A DNA stretch of 64,000 nt from Onthophagus taurus. Lineage: Eukaryota; Arthropoda; Insecta; Coleoptera; Scarabaeidae. Within the stretch, counting starts at the first letter, position 1, and each line of letters begins with the position of its first letter. Where the stretch lies: NCBI RefSeq assembly GCF_036711975.1, contig NC_091970.1, positions 8,563,501-8,627,500 on the forward strand. Direction: 5' to 3'. Positions 24,401 through 35,168 of this stretch are shown piece after piece. Under the pieces are notes generated by a model that ran no database searches, had not been told where the DNA came from, and worked only from the letters and a program-made list of their open reading frames with translations. The translations under genes were made by a program, and so were the position numbers.

Positions 24401-27400
24401 TAAATTTAGTTAAAAATATTTTTTTGGCAAAATTATTGATAAATAAAAATAAAGAAAATCAGGGTTTTAACACGAAATTAAGTAAGAAATCAAAAAATTA
24501 TTTGAAAAGACTCCAAACACCACCTATTTATCTCTAATCGTTTCGGAGATATCAATTTTTAATTAAAAAAAAAACAAATGAATTTTTCAGTTTGACATTT
24601 GATGGTTTTTAAGCTAATTTTTTTGGGTTTCAACAGAAATATATCGAGTTTGGTGTCAAAATGAAGGATTTTTAATCATCTTTAACACCAAATTCTTCTT
24701 TTTAATAAATTTTGTTAAAAAAATTTTTTGAAAAAATTTTTGAAAAATAAAAAAGAAAATTTAACACGAAATTAAGTAATAAATCAAAAAATTATTTGAA
24801 AAGAGTTCAAACACCACCTATTTATCTCTAATCGTTTCGGAGATATCAATTTTTAATTAAAAAAAAATAATTGAATTTTTTAGTTTGACATTTGATGGTT
24901 TTTAACCTTACTTTTTTGGGTTTTAACAGAAATATATCGAGTTTGGTGTCAAAATAAAGGATTTCTAATCATCTTTAACCCCAAATTATTCTTTTTAATA
25001 AATTTTGTTAAAAAAATTTTTTTGGAAAAATTATGGAAAAATAAAAATAAAGAAAATCAGGGTTTTAACACGAAATTAGGTAAGAAATCAAAAAATTATT
25101 TGAAAAGAGTCCAAACACCACCTATTTATCTCTAATCGTTTCGGAGATATCAATTTTTAATTAAAAGAAAACAATTGAATTTTTTAGTTTGACATTTGAT
25201 GGTTTTTAAGCTAACTTTTTTGGGTTTCAACAGAAATATATCGAGTTTGGTGTCAAAATGAAGGATTTTTAATCATCTTTAACACCAAATTCTTCTTTTT
25301 AATAAATTTTGTTAAAAAAATTTTTTGAAAAAATTTTTGAAAAATAAAAAAGAAAATTTAACACGAAATTAAGTAATAAATCAAAAAATTATTTGAAAAG
25401 AGTCCAAACACCACCTATTTTTCTCTAATCGTTTCGGAGATATCAATTTTTAATTAAAAAAAAAATAATTGAATTTTTTAGTTTGACATTTGATGGTTTT
25501 TAACCTTACTTTTTTGGGTTTTAACAGAAATATATCGAGTTTGGTGTCAAAATAAAGGATTTCTAATCATCTTTAACCCCAAATTATTCTTTTTAATAAA
25601 TTTTGTTAAAAAAATTTTTTTGGAAAAATTATGGAAAAATAAAAATAAAGAAAATCAGGGTTTTAACACGAAATTAGGTAAGAAATCAAAAAATTATTTG
25701 AAAAGAGTCCAAACACCACCTATTTATCTCTAATCGTTTCGGAGATATCAATTTTTAATTAAAAGAAAACAATTGAATTTTTTAGTTTGACATTTGATGG
25801 TTTTTAAGCTAACTTTTTTGGGTTTCAACAGAAATATATCGAGTTTGGTGTCAAAATGAAGTATTTTTAATCATCTTTAACCCCAAATTATTCTTTTTAA
25901 TAAATTTAGTTAAAAAAATTTTTTTGGCAAAATTATTGATAAATAAAAATAAAGAAAATCACTTAACACGAAATTAAGTAAGAAATCAAAAAATTATTTG
26001 AAAAGAGTACAAATACCACCTATATACAGTGTGTCCCCGGATAGGTGAAACGACTCTTATAAAATGTAAATTTTTTTCGATATTAATTGTCATCTTTTGG
26101 GGTTCAGCCCTGCTTGGTTAAAGACTAATTTTGAACATATTTTCAAATTTTAAAAGACAAATGTCTGTTGACACTGAAGCGAAAACTTCTTGTGCATTAG
26201 GTAAAGTGCCTTTTCTCTTTACAGTATGGTAAAATGTTACTAAGAAATTTTATTCAGAATGAAAAGTTAGGGCCATATGCAAATTTTCGGAATCATCGGC
26301 CTACTTTGATAAAACCCATTTTTTGTTATTTTCGTCAATAGTAAAACAAAAAAATAGTAAACTTTTGATTAAACTCCAACAAGTTGCCACATTTATCGAT
26401 TCCATAACACTGAATCACGTAAACTTTTTCCTCTAATGTTAACATTCTATTAAAAAAACACTTTAAATTTACTAAATTACAGTTTGACAGATTACTAGTG
26501 ACAGGAAAGCAATTTTGTTTTATCCATGGCAGTCTTTGTTAGAAATAAAATTGTTTGATATGGATATTTTCAAAGTAGGCCGATCAATCCGAAAATTTGC
26601 ATATGGCCATAGTTTTTCATTCTGAACAAAACTTCTTAGTAACACTTTCACGTACTGTAAACAGAAAAGATACTTTACCTGCCACAAAAAGAGTTTTTCT
26701 TTCACTGTCAAGGCTCACTTGTTTTTTAAAAATTAAAAATATGTTCAAAATTAGTCGTTAATCAAGCAGGGCTAAACCTCAAAAAATGAGAATTAATATC
26801 GAAAAAAATTTACCTTTTATAAGAGTCGTTTCACCTATCCGGGGACACACTGTATATCTCTAATCGTTTCGGAGATATCAATTTTTAATAAAAAAAAAAG
26901 AAACAATTAAATTTTTTAGTTTGACATTTGATGGTTTTTAACCTTACCTTTTTTGGGTTTTAACAGAAAAACCTCTACAGAACGAGTTCGATAATATGTT
27001 GGATGGATTGCTCCTGCAGACAAGTCATTTGCTTAAATGGTTTCAACACGATGGGGCACCACCACATAATAAGCTAACGGTACAAAATCATGGAAACTTA
27101 CGTTTGCCTTAAGCTGTCATAACCAAACGTATCTATCAATTGTTTCCATAGCATACTACCTGAATAGTTCGCCAATTAAAAGAATAAATGGCTATAATTT
27201 GTTTATTAATAAAAATATCTATGTCAAGTGGTATATCATTAGAATCGTTGAGAAAAGGCCTTTTTTATATAGTCAAGGCCAACTATGGTTTCCATTACAA
27301 AAGTTACAAGTTTGTGCCATAACTCAAAAATTATTGCTTAAATAAAAAAATCAGTTAGACTGCTTTATTAAATAGGTAGTACCCTATAAATTTTTTCATT

Positions 27401-30400
27401 ACACATTTTTCCTAAAATAAATAATAATTTTTCGAGATATCTAGTTAACCATGCATTTTATCAAAAAAGCAAAAAGCTCATTAAATTGAGTTCATGAAGC
27501 TGCAATTCTTTCTCTATTTAATCGTCTCTTTATCTCCGCTTGTTTTCAAGATGTCTATACTAAACATGGAAAAAAACTCACCCTGTATAATAAAAAGTTG
27601 TTTATTTTATTTTGCATTTCTTTATTTATTATTATAGACCTATTTATGCATTTTTGCAGTTATAGTTAAAAAAGTAGTTAGATATTTAACTAGTAACTAT
27701 TTGGTAGTTAGTAATCTAAGTACCATATTTTAAAAGTATTTTAACCACCAAGTAGTTAAACTACTTTTTGGTGAAAGTAGTTAGTCCACCTCTGTGTATG
27801 TATATGGTCACAAATGGGATATTATAAAATTTTAACACAAAATCGTGATTATGAAGTGGTTATTACATCGTTGGTTATGTTAAAAAAGTGTGTGATTCCC
27901 CGTTTATCCGTTTATTTTACGCCACTTGTTACGGCACCTAATGCTATTCTGCGTACAGTACATATTTTCTTGAATTACATTACAGATTTCTAAATTACCG
28001 TGCATTTTTGATTCAGCTTTGGACCGTACATTTAGTGGAATTATCGTACGTATGGCAACACTGATAGGAATGTTTATAGATAAATGTAGAGAATTAAATT
28101 CCTTTTCTGATAAGCTAAAAAAATTTTCGACTTTTTCTCCAATGAATATGGAGAAACAGTAATTCAATTTTTGACCACCCTGTATAAGATACTCCAATAC
28201 AACAAATGATAATCTATTTAATAGCATCTGAAGAGTAATCGTGAAAATGTAGATCTTTTTGGAATGAACGTTGGTTGAGATTTCGGGTTTCAAAGAGCAT
28301 GTTGAAATTTACCAAAAAAAAAAAATAAAAACCAAAATAACTCGAAAACGAAAAACGGTGGTACCAATAACTTTTATCAAAGTCAACCTATTTTTTTACG
28401 TACAATTACATGGTGTAATAAAAACTATAGCATTTCATTTAAAATAACGATTATGGTCTACTTCCGGTAGACCGGAAGTGGCAGTCATCTTGAAAATATT
28501 TATATTAACCCCAAATTATGGGGTTAAAAATCGTTCATTTTGATACTAAACTCGATATATTTCTGTTAAAACCCAAAAAAGTAAGGTAAAAACCATCAAA
28601 TGTTAAACAAAAAAAATTTAATTGTTTTAGTGTAATTTCAAATGATTGCATTTTATGTGTGATAAAGTAAGCCCTGATTTTTATTATGTTTAAACAAATA
28701 ATTAAATTCGTAACTAGTTTACTTAAAATCCTTTCTAGTTTTAAAACTCCCGCCAAAAATAAATAGTGACTTTTCATTTTACTCCTCTGAATTAAAAAAA
28801 AATAGAGTATAAACTTAATTAATCATCAATTATATTAACTTACTGTTTTGTTGATGTGGTTTTGTTCGGGTTCATCAACCCCATTCGTTCGATAAATCCC
28901 AGAATCGGTGTTTTCGTTTTCATTTTCACAATTATCAATCAAATCCTCTTTCATTTTTAAATCGTCGTTTTCAATTAACACCCCGCTTTTCTAAAAAAAT
29001 TCTAATTAATCGACACCAACATTTTAAACGTTTATTTACCCTCAATTCTTTAGTGGCTAAAATCATTTCCAAATCGTCCAGTTTCTTTTTCTCCTCGAAC
29101 AAAGCCGTCGTTAACGATTGGATTTTTTGTTCTTTACTCAAAATTTCTTCCTCCCGCTTTTTACGATCTTCAGACATATTTTGTGTAAACAACTAACAAA
29201 AAATTAAAATTACTTGAATCAAATCAATTTATTTAAAAATAAAATTTAACATAACCTTAAACGTCAAATTTGACATTTAGAAAATAAATTTTTTTTTAAT
29301 AACATAACCTCAAATAAATTAATGTCAAATTTGACATTTATATTTAGAATTTAATTACCTGAAATTCTTTTTGTACTTTCTCCAAATTTTCTCTAGCTAA
29401 CATCGATTCTTGTTCGGCTGTGGCTCGAGCTCTTTGATGTTCCGCCTCGGTACACAAAATATTAAGTTGATCGGCTAAAAGTTTCGAAATCGATTCTTTC
29501 GCCGCTTCTTGATATGCCATTTTATCCTCCTACAATTATTTTATTACAAATTATTCATTTTTTTTTAATTAAAAACTAACATAAATCTTTTGTAGCTCCT
29601 CTTTAACGCGATCTCCCCCAGAATTCTTCCCAACTTGACTTAATTGTTCCTCTAAAGCTGCCACGCGCGATAATAACCGTTCTTCTCCGATATAAACGCG
29701 CCAACTTTCGTCGGCCGATCTCCGGGCTTCGTCTACGATATGTTGTAAGGCGAGTAATTTCGTTTCGAGGCATTGTTCTCGCTGTGACGCCTCTTGTATT
29801 ATTTGATTTAGTTCATAAAGGTCTTCTAAAGGTACGGTTCCTTAATTAATTTAAAAGAAAATCATTTTAATGTAAGAATAACTTTTTTATATGTAACAAA
29901 CCTTGTCTATTGTTATCAACTAAACTAGGGCTGGCTTTAGCTTCTTTTCCATCTGGCAAATAAAGCTTTAAAGCGGCTATAATACACCCATGGGTTACCT
30001 TACGATTGCTATTTTCTACAACATCCACTCCAAATTGTACAATATCGCCAGAACTAACCTCTTGTGATTCAGAATCTTTTGAAGATAATCGATTATTATT
30101 TACAAACGTTCCATTACTGCTTTTTGTATCCTAAAACATTCAAATTAATCACCAATTTTACACCAATTTAAAAAGTATTAAGTACTTGTAAATAAAACTT
30201 TCCACAGGAATACCATAAAACAGCATGATGTCTTGACAATACTTTACAATCGAAAATAGCGTTTGTCTGAGTTGCTTTCGCCCTAGCTACAGATCGTCCC
30301 ACCTTCACAGGTTGATCCAAACATAAAGTACGATCTTGGAACGGATGTGAATTGGGGCGACAGATCAACACAGCCTTCGCACTCATATTGCCCGCTGTTG

Positions 30401-30410
30401 GTACTACCAT
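21403..30410 (-). CDS. Slmap: Sarcolemmal membrane-associated protein (SLMAP), FHA and tail-anchored
   Basis: Seven exons read on the minus strand: 30410-30186, 30130-29902, 29840-29581, 29529-29359, 29192-29040, 28990-28844 and 22293-21403, with GT-AG junctions and consistent phases (691 residues). Residues ~20-110 form an FHA domain with [21 protein letters not shown] and [12 protein letters not shown], the phosphopeptide-binding residues being intact. Long heptad-rich coiled coils follow, from about 165 to 660. The last 25 residues are a tail-anchor helix ([20 protein letters not shown]). SLMAP is a scaffold of the STRIPAK phosphatase complex that restrains Hippo kinase; it sits on ER/outer nuclear or outer mitochondrial membrane. 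The length is close to family size. The 6550-bp intron 6 is packed with repeats, and the other introns are 55 to ~225 bp. The start is the ATG at 30408-30410, 33 codons before the FHA core. Confidence 0.95.
22330..26020. repeat. C-type satellite array, ~293/304-bp units, in SLMAP intron 6
   Basis: Twelve units share CTAATCGTTTCGGAGATATC near 22441, 22743, 23036, 23329 and on to 25730. Spacing alternates between ~293 and ~302-306 bp, depending on whether the unit carries an extra 'aaaatcagggttttaacacg' stretch. Each unit includes GTTTGACATTTGATGGTTTT and ATATCGAGTTTGGTGTCAAA. The array is interrupted at 26026 by a hairpin element and continues for ~120 bp after it (26853-26970). Confidence 0.95.
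26027..26852. mobile_element. Hairpin MITE with ~300-bp inverted repeats, inserted in satellite C
   Basis: CAGTGTGTCCCCGGATAGGT at 26027 is mirrored exactly by the end at 26852, with TA on each side. The satellite sequence resumes immediately after it, which marks the insertion point. The arms stay complementary for about 300 bp (CCATATGCAAATTTTCGG near 26274 against CCGAAAATTTGCATATGG near 26590), leaving a central loop of ~210 bp. No transposase. The ends and the TA target suit a Tc1/mariner-driven element. Confidence 0.9.
26984..27112 (+). pseudogene. Mariner-like transposase fragment
   Basis: A 42-codon open stretch encodes [32 protein letters not shown], the second-aspartate region of mariner/IS630-type transposases (family pattern WFQxDGAPxH). 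Neither the first Asp region nor the C-terminal catalytic region is recognisable nearby. It is a short relic joined directly to a broken satellite-C copy. Confidence 0.7.
27113..28504. other. Unclassified intronic DNA with transposon-end debris
   Basis: No gene is seen. CCAACTATGGTTTCCATT near 27280 matches sequence near 15095 inside the mariner-type element, and CACCCTGTATAA motifs at 27583 and 28175 look like element ends. This is probably several decayed DNA transposon fragments. ORFs here (for example 27904-28293 minus) have no recognisable domain. Confidence 0.45.
28505..28630 (-). repeat. Inverted fragment of satellite C
   Basis: ACTCGATATATTTCTGTTAA and AAGTAAGGTAAAAACCATCAAATG are the reverse complement of the satellite-C unit, matching the diverged copy at 26853-26970 best. 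The relic at 26984-28504 is thus flanked by satellite-C fragments in opposite orientation. Confidence 0.8.
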
Positions 30411-31285
30411 TTCGTTATTGGTGTTATTGTGTTTCGATGTACATTTTTCAACTCATAATGTTAGTATTCCTAAATAGAACAATAAAAGAATTAAAGAGAA
30501 CAACACCCCACAAATGAAAAACTTTTGACGACGTTTATGATACGTACACGAGGCGTATGAGGGCCGAAATTAATGCGGGCGGATTTAGTGGTGATAAACG
30601 GGGATACAACACTTTAAAAAACTTGATGGAAATAACAATCAGTTACGATAATTGCTGAATAACACGCGGATATGTCAAAAATAGTAGGTAACCAACCCAG
30701 TGAAATTAGAACGGGAATTTTAAAAATAAATCAGGTGTTTTTTTTAATCGTTACATGTTTACGCGTTGGGTGTGACTTTTATAAAATCATTTTGAATATG
30801 GGATTAATTAATTAAGCGTTGAGTAATTATTTATTTTTATTTTAATGTTTATTGGGGAAATTCCTAACTTACCGACGTCGATTTATTATTAATTTCGCCC
30901 CGATTACATAACCAATTTTATTTCAATTATAATTTTATTAATTCACTAAAATTAAATCTTAATTATTTTCAATATAAATACGATTCATTAATTTAATTAC
31001 CTCATTATTTTTTTTGTGATGTTTACAGACATACAGGAATGAAGTTTACTACCTTACCTATTTTCAGATGTGTGCGCCATCTCAGGGGACTATCTCCAAT
31101 TAATAGCACAGTTTTTAACCATGTTTGAGATTTGCTAAACTCCGTATAAAAAAAACATAATAAAATGTTTAAATAGTTTTAATCCTGCTAAATTTAATGT
31201 TGAGTGCAATCGACGATGATAGGATGATGTGTCACATCGATCTTACAAAAAAAAATTTCCCCCACAAATTTTTACAAACTTTTTA
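30411..31285. promoter_or_regulatory. SLMAP 5' flank / promoter region
   Basis: Single-copy DNA upstream of the SLMAP ATG. It has a locally GC-richer stretch at about 30530-30710 (CGAGGCGTATGAGGGCCG), the likely promoter or 5' UTR. No TATA box is convincing. From ~31050 to 31285 nothing is recognised. Confidence 0.4.
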
Positions 31286-34200
31286 ATTAATAAATGCGAA
31301 ATTGGCTTGAATTAGATATTATCTTCATGTTATACCACAATTTGATCATTTTTACATCAGGATTTAGTAAAATAATTAAGTAAAACATAACTTAAGAACG
31401 AATATTAAAATAAATAAATTAACGCCATCTAGGGACAATCCTCCATATTACTAGTATTTTGACATTTCAAAACCATCGTTTGTTTGTATTCATTCTTAAA
31501 ATCATCAAATTTTACAAAAAATAAGTTTAATAGCACCAAATAACCCATCAAAATACATTCTTGAACGTGCAAAGTACCTATTCAAAGTGATTTTAGATCC
31601 CACGAAAAGATTTTTACTCCACAAGTGTATCAAAGAAGTTTTTATCGAAACATAACCTCACTTTTTTTATTGAGAATTTGGGGCGATTCATCAAAATAAA
31701 GTTGTAAGTTCATTAATTATATAATTTATGAATTTGTCGGTTAAAACTTTTACTATTTCTAAGTATTTTTAGAATCAATTTTGTGCCTTTACTTTTTTAG
31801 GAAAAAACTTGGAATTAATAAATGCGAAATTGGTTTATATCGGATATTTTCTTCATGTTACACCTCAATTGGATCATCTTTACGCCGGGATTTAGTAAGA
31901 TAAGTAAGTAAAACATAACTTAAGAATAAATATAAAAAAAAAATTAATTAATTAACGCCATCTAGTGACAGTTCTCCATATTACTAGTATTTTGACATTT
32001 CAAAACCACCGTTTGTATTCATTCTTAAAATCATCAAATTTTACAAAAAATAAGTTTAATTGTGCCAAATAACCCATCAAAATACATTCTTGAACGTGCA
32101 AAGTACCTATTCAAAGTGATTTTAGGTCCCACGAAAAGATTTTTACTCCACAAATGTATCAAAGAAGTTTTTATCGAAACATAACCTCACTTTTTTTATT
32201 GAGAATTTGGGGCGATTCATCAAAATAAAGTTGTAAGTTCATTAATTATATAATTTATGAATTTGTCGGTTAAAACTTTTACCATTTCTAAGTATTTTTA
32301 GAATCAATTTTGTTCCTTTACTTTTTTAGGAAAAAACTTGGAATTAATAAATGCGAAATTGGTTTATATCGGATATTTTCTTCATGTTACACCTCAATTG
32401 GATCATCTTTACGCCGGGATTTAGTAAGATAAGTAAGTAAAACATAACTTAAGAATAAATATTAAAAAATAAATAAATTAATTAACGCCATCTAGTGACA
32501 GTTCTCCATATTAGTAGTATTTTGACATTTCAAAACCACCGTTTGTATTCATTCTTAAAATCATCAAATTTTACAAAAAATAAGTTTAATTGTGCCAAAT
32601 AACCCATCAAAATACATTTTTGAACGTGCAAAGTACCTATTCAAAGTGATTTTAGGTCCCACGAAAAGATTTTTACTCCACAAATGTATTAAAGAAGTTT
32701 TTATCGAAACATAACCTCACTTTCTTTATTGAGAATTTGGGGCGATTCATCAAAATAAAGTTGTAAGTTCATTAATTATATAATTTATGAATTTGTCGGT
32801 TAAAACTTTTACTATTTCTAAGTATTTTTAGAATCAATTTTGTTCATTTACTTTCTTAGGAAAAAATTTGGAACTAATAAATGCGAAATTGGTTTGTATC
32901 GGATATTTTCTTCATGTTACACCTCAATTGGATCATCTTTACGCTGGGATGTAGTAAGATAAGTAAGTAAAACATAACTTAAGAATAAACATTAAAAAAA
33001 AATTAATTAATTAACGCCATCTAGTGACAGTTCTCCATATTAATAATGTTTTGACATTTCAAAACCACCGTTTGTATTCCTACTATTCCTTCTTAAAATC
33101 ATCAAATTTGACAACAAATAAGCTTAATAGCACTAAATTACCCCTCAAAATCCATTTTTGAACGTGCAAAGTACCTATTCAAAGTGATTTTAGGTCCCAC
33201 GAAAAGATTTTTACTCCACAAATGTATCAAAGAAGTTTTTATCGAAACATAACCTCACTTTTTTTTATTGAGAATTTGGAGCGATTCATCAAACTAAAGT
33301 TGTAAGTTCATTAATTATATAATTTATGAATTTGTCGGTTAAAACTTTTACTATTTCTAAGTATTTTTAGAATCAATTTTGTGCCTTTACTTTTTTAGGA
33401 AAAAACTTGGAATTAATAAATGCGAAATTGGTTTATATCGGATATTTTCTTCATGTTACACCTCAATTGGATCATCTTTATGCCGGGATTTAGTAAGATA
33501 AGTAAGTAAAACATAACTTAAGAATAAATATTAAAAAAAAAATAAATTAATTAATGCCATCTAGTGACAGTTCTCCATATTAGTAGTATTTTGACATTTC
33601 AAAACCACCGTTTGTATTCCTTCTTAATATCACCAAATATGACAACAAATAAGCTTAATAGCACTAAATAACCCCTCAAAATACATTTTTGAACGTGCAA
33701 AGTACCTATTCAAAGTGATTTTAGGTCCCACGAAAAGATTTTTACTCCACAAATGTATCAAAGAAGTTTTTATCGAAACATAACCTCACTTTTTTTATTG
33801 AGAATTTGGGACGATTCATAAAAATAAAGTTGTAAGTTCATTAATTATATAATTTATGAATTTGTCGGTTAAAACTTTAACTATTTCTAAGAATTTTTAG
33901 AATCAATTTTGTTCATTTACTTTTTTAGGAAAAAACTTGGAATTAATAAATGCGAAATTGGTTTGTATCGGATATTTTCTTCATGTTACACCTCAATTGG
34001 ATCATCTTTACGCCGGGATTTAGTAAGATAAGTAAGTAAAACATAACTTAAGAATAAATATTAAAAAAAAAAAATAAATAAATTAACGCCATCTAGTGAT
34101 AGTTCTCCATATTAATAGTATTTTGACATTTCAAAACCACCGTTTGTATTTATTCTTAAAATCATCAAATTTTACAAAAAATAAGTTTAATTGTGCCAAA

Positions 34201-34885
34201 TAACCCATCAAAATACATTTTTGAACGCGCAAAGTACCTATTCAAAGTGATTTTAGGTCCCACGAAAAGATTTTTACTCCACAAATGTATCAAAGAAGTT
34301 TTTATCGAAACATAACCTCACTTTTTTTATTGAGAATTTGGGGCGATTCATAAAAATATAGTTGTAAGTTCATTAATTATATAATTTATGAATTTGTCGG
34401 TTAAAACTTTAACTATTTCTAAGAATTTTTAGAATTAATTTTGTTCATTTACTTTTTTAGGAAAAAACTTGGAATTAATAAATGCGAAATTGGTTTATAT
34501 CGGATATTTTCTTCATTTTACACCTCAATTGGATCATCTTTACGCCGGGATTTAGTAAGATAAGTAAGTAAAACATAACTTAAGAATAAATATTAAAAAA
34601 AAAATAAATTAATTAACGCCATCTAGTGACAGTTCTCCATATTAGTAGTATTTTGACATTTCAAAAGCACCGTTGGTATTCTTTCTTAAAATCATCAAAT
34701 TTTACAAAAAATAAGTTTAATAGCACCAAATAATCCATCAAAATACATTTTTGAACGCGCAAAGTACCTATTCAAAGTGATTTTAGGTCCCACGAAAAGA
34801 TTTTTACTCCACAAATGTATCAAAGAAGTTTTTTCGAAACATAACCTCACTTTTTTGGGATGATTCATTAAAATAAAGTCGTAAG
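31286..34885. repeat. 531-bp tandem array with exon-like segments
   Basis: Seven units: GAACGTGCAAAGTACC (GAACGCGC in the last two) occurs near 31563, 32092, 32622, 33160, 33691, 34223 and 34753. Two parts look coding. One reads PSKYILERAKYLFKVIL and on to KEVFIET before a stop, open in six units. The other follows a TTTTTTTAG acceptor, reads NLELINAKLVYIGYFLHVTP and ends at a GTAAGA donor. A GTAAGT donor also lies between them. The protein family is not recognised. Outer units are more diverged and the last is shortened. Confidence 0.9.
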
Positions 34886-35039
34886 TCCATTAATTATAAT
34901 AATAACATTTAAAAGCTTTTAATTAATCTCAATTAATATCAAGCTGAGCGTATATTGTCAAGATTTGACAAAATGATTTAAAATCACGATTTCATCTAAT
35001 ATTTACATTCTCCAAGTTATCTCGATATTTACACATTTT

Positions 35040-35125
35040 AGAGCAAAAATATAAAAGAGCAATATTGTTAAGAATAAAATTAGCTACAACTTTTATACTA
35101 AAACTTTTTTCCTAAAACGTTTCGA
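35040..35125 (+). repeat. Single D-type monomer upstream of the nucleotidase-like gene
   Basis: GAGCAATATTGTTAAGAATA and AAATTAGCTACAACTTTTAT closely match the ~175-bp D monomer arrayed at 47380-49565 (AAAATTTGCTACAACTTTTG). The copy ends ~45 bp before the start codon at 35169, so it probably lies in the promoter or 5' UTR. Confidence 0.75.
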
Positions 35126-35168
35126 TTACGTATTGAAGAAGTTATAATATTAAACTTCACGTTAATAA

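Noticed and set aside
22330..26020. Possible missing SLMAP exon inside the large intron
   Set aside because: Exons 28990-28844 and 22293-21403 join in phase, and the DNA between them is repeat without an open, spliceable segment.
27904..28293. 129-codon minus-strand ORF in SLMAP intron 6
   Set aside because: It has no recognisable motif and lies in transposon debris. It is not in phase with any SLMAP exon.
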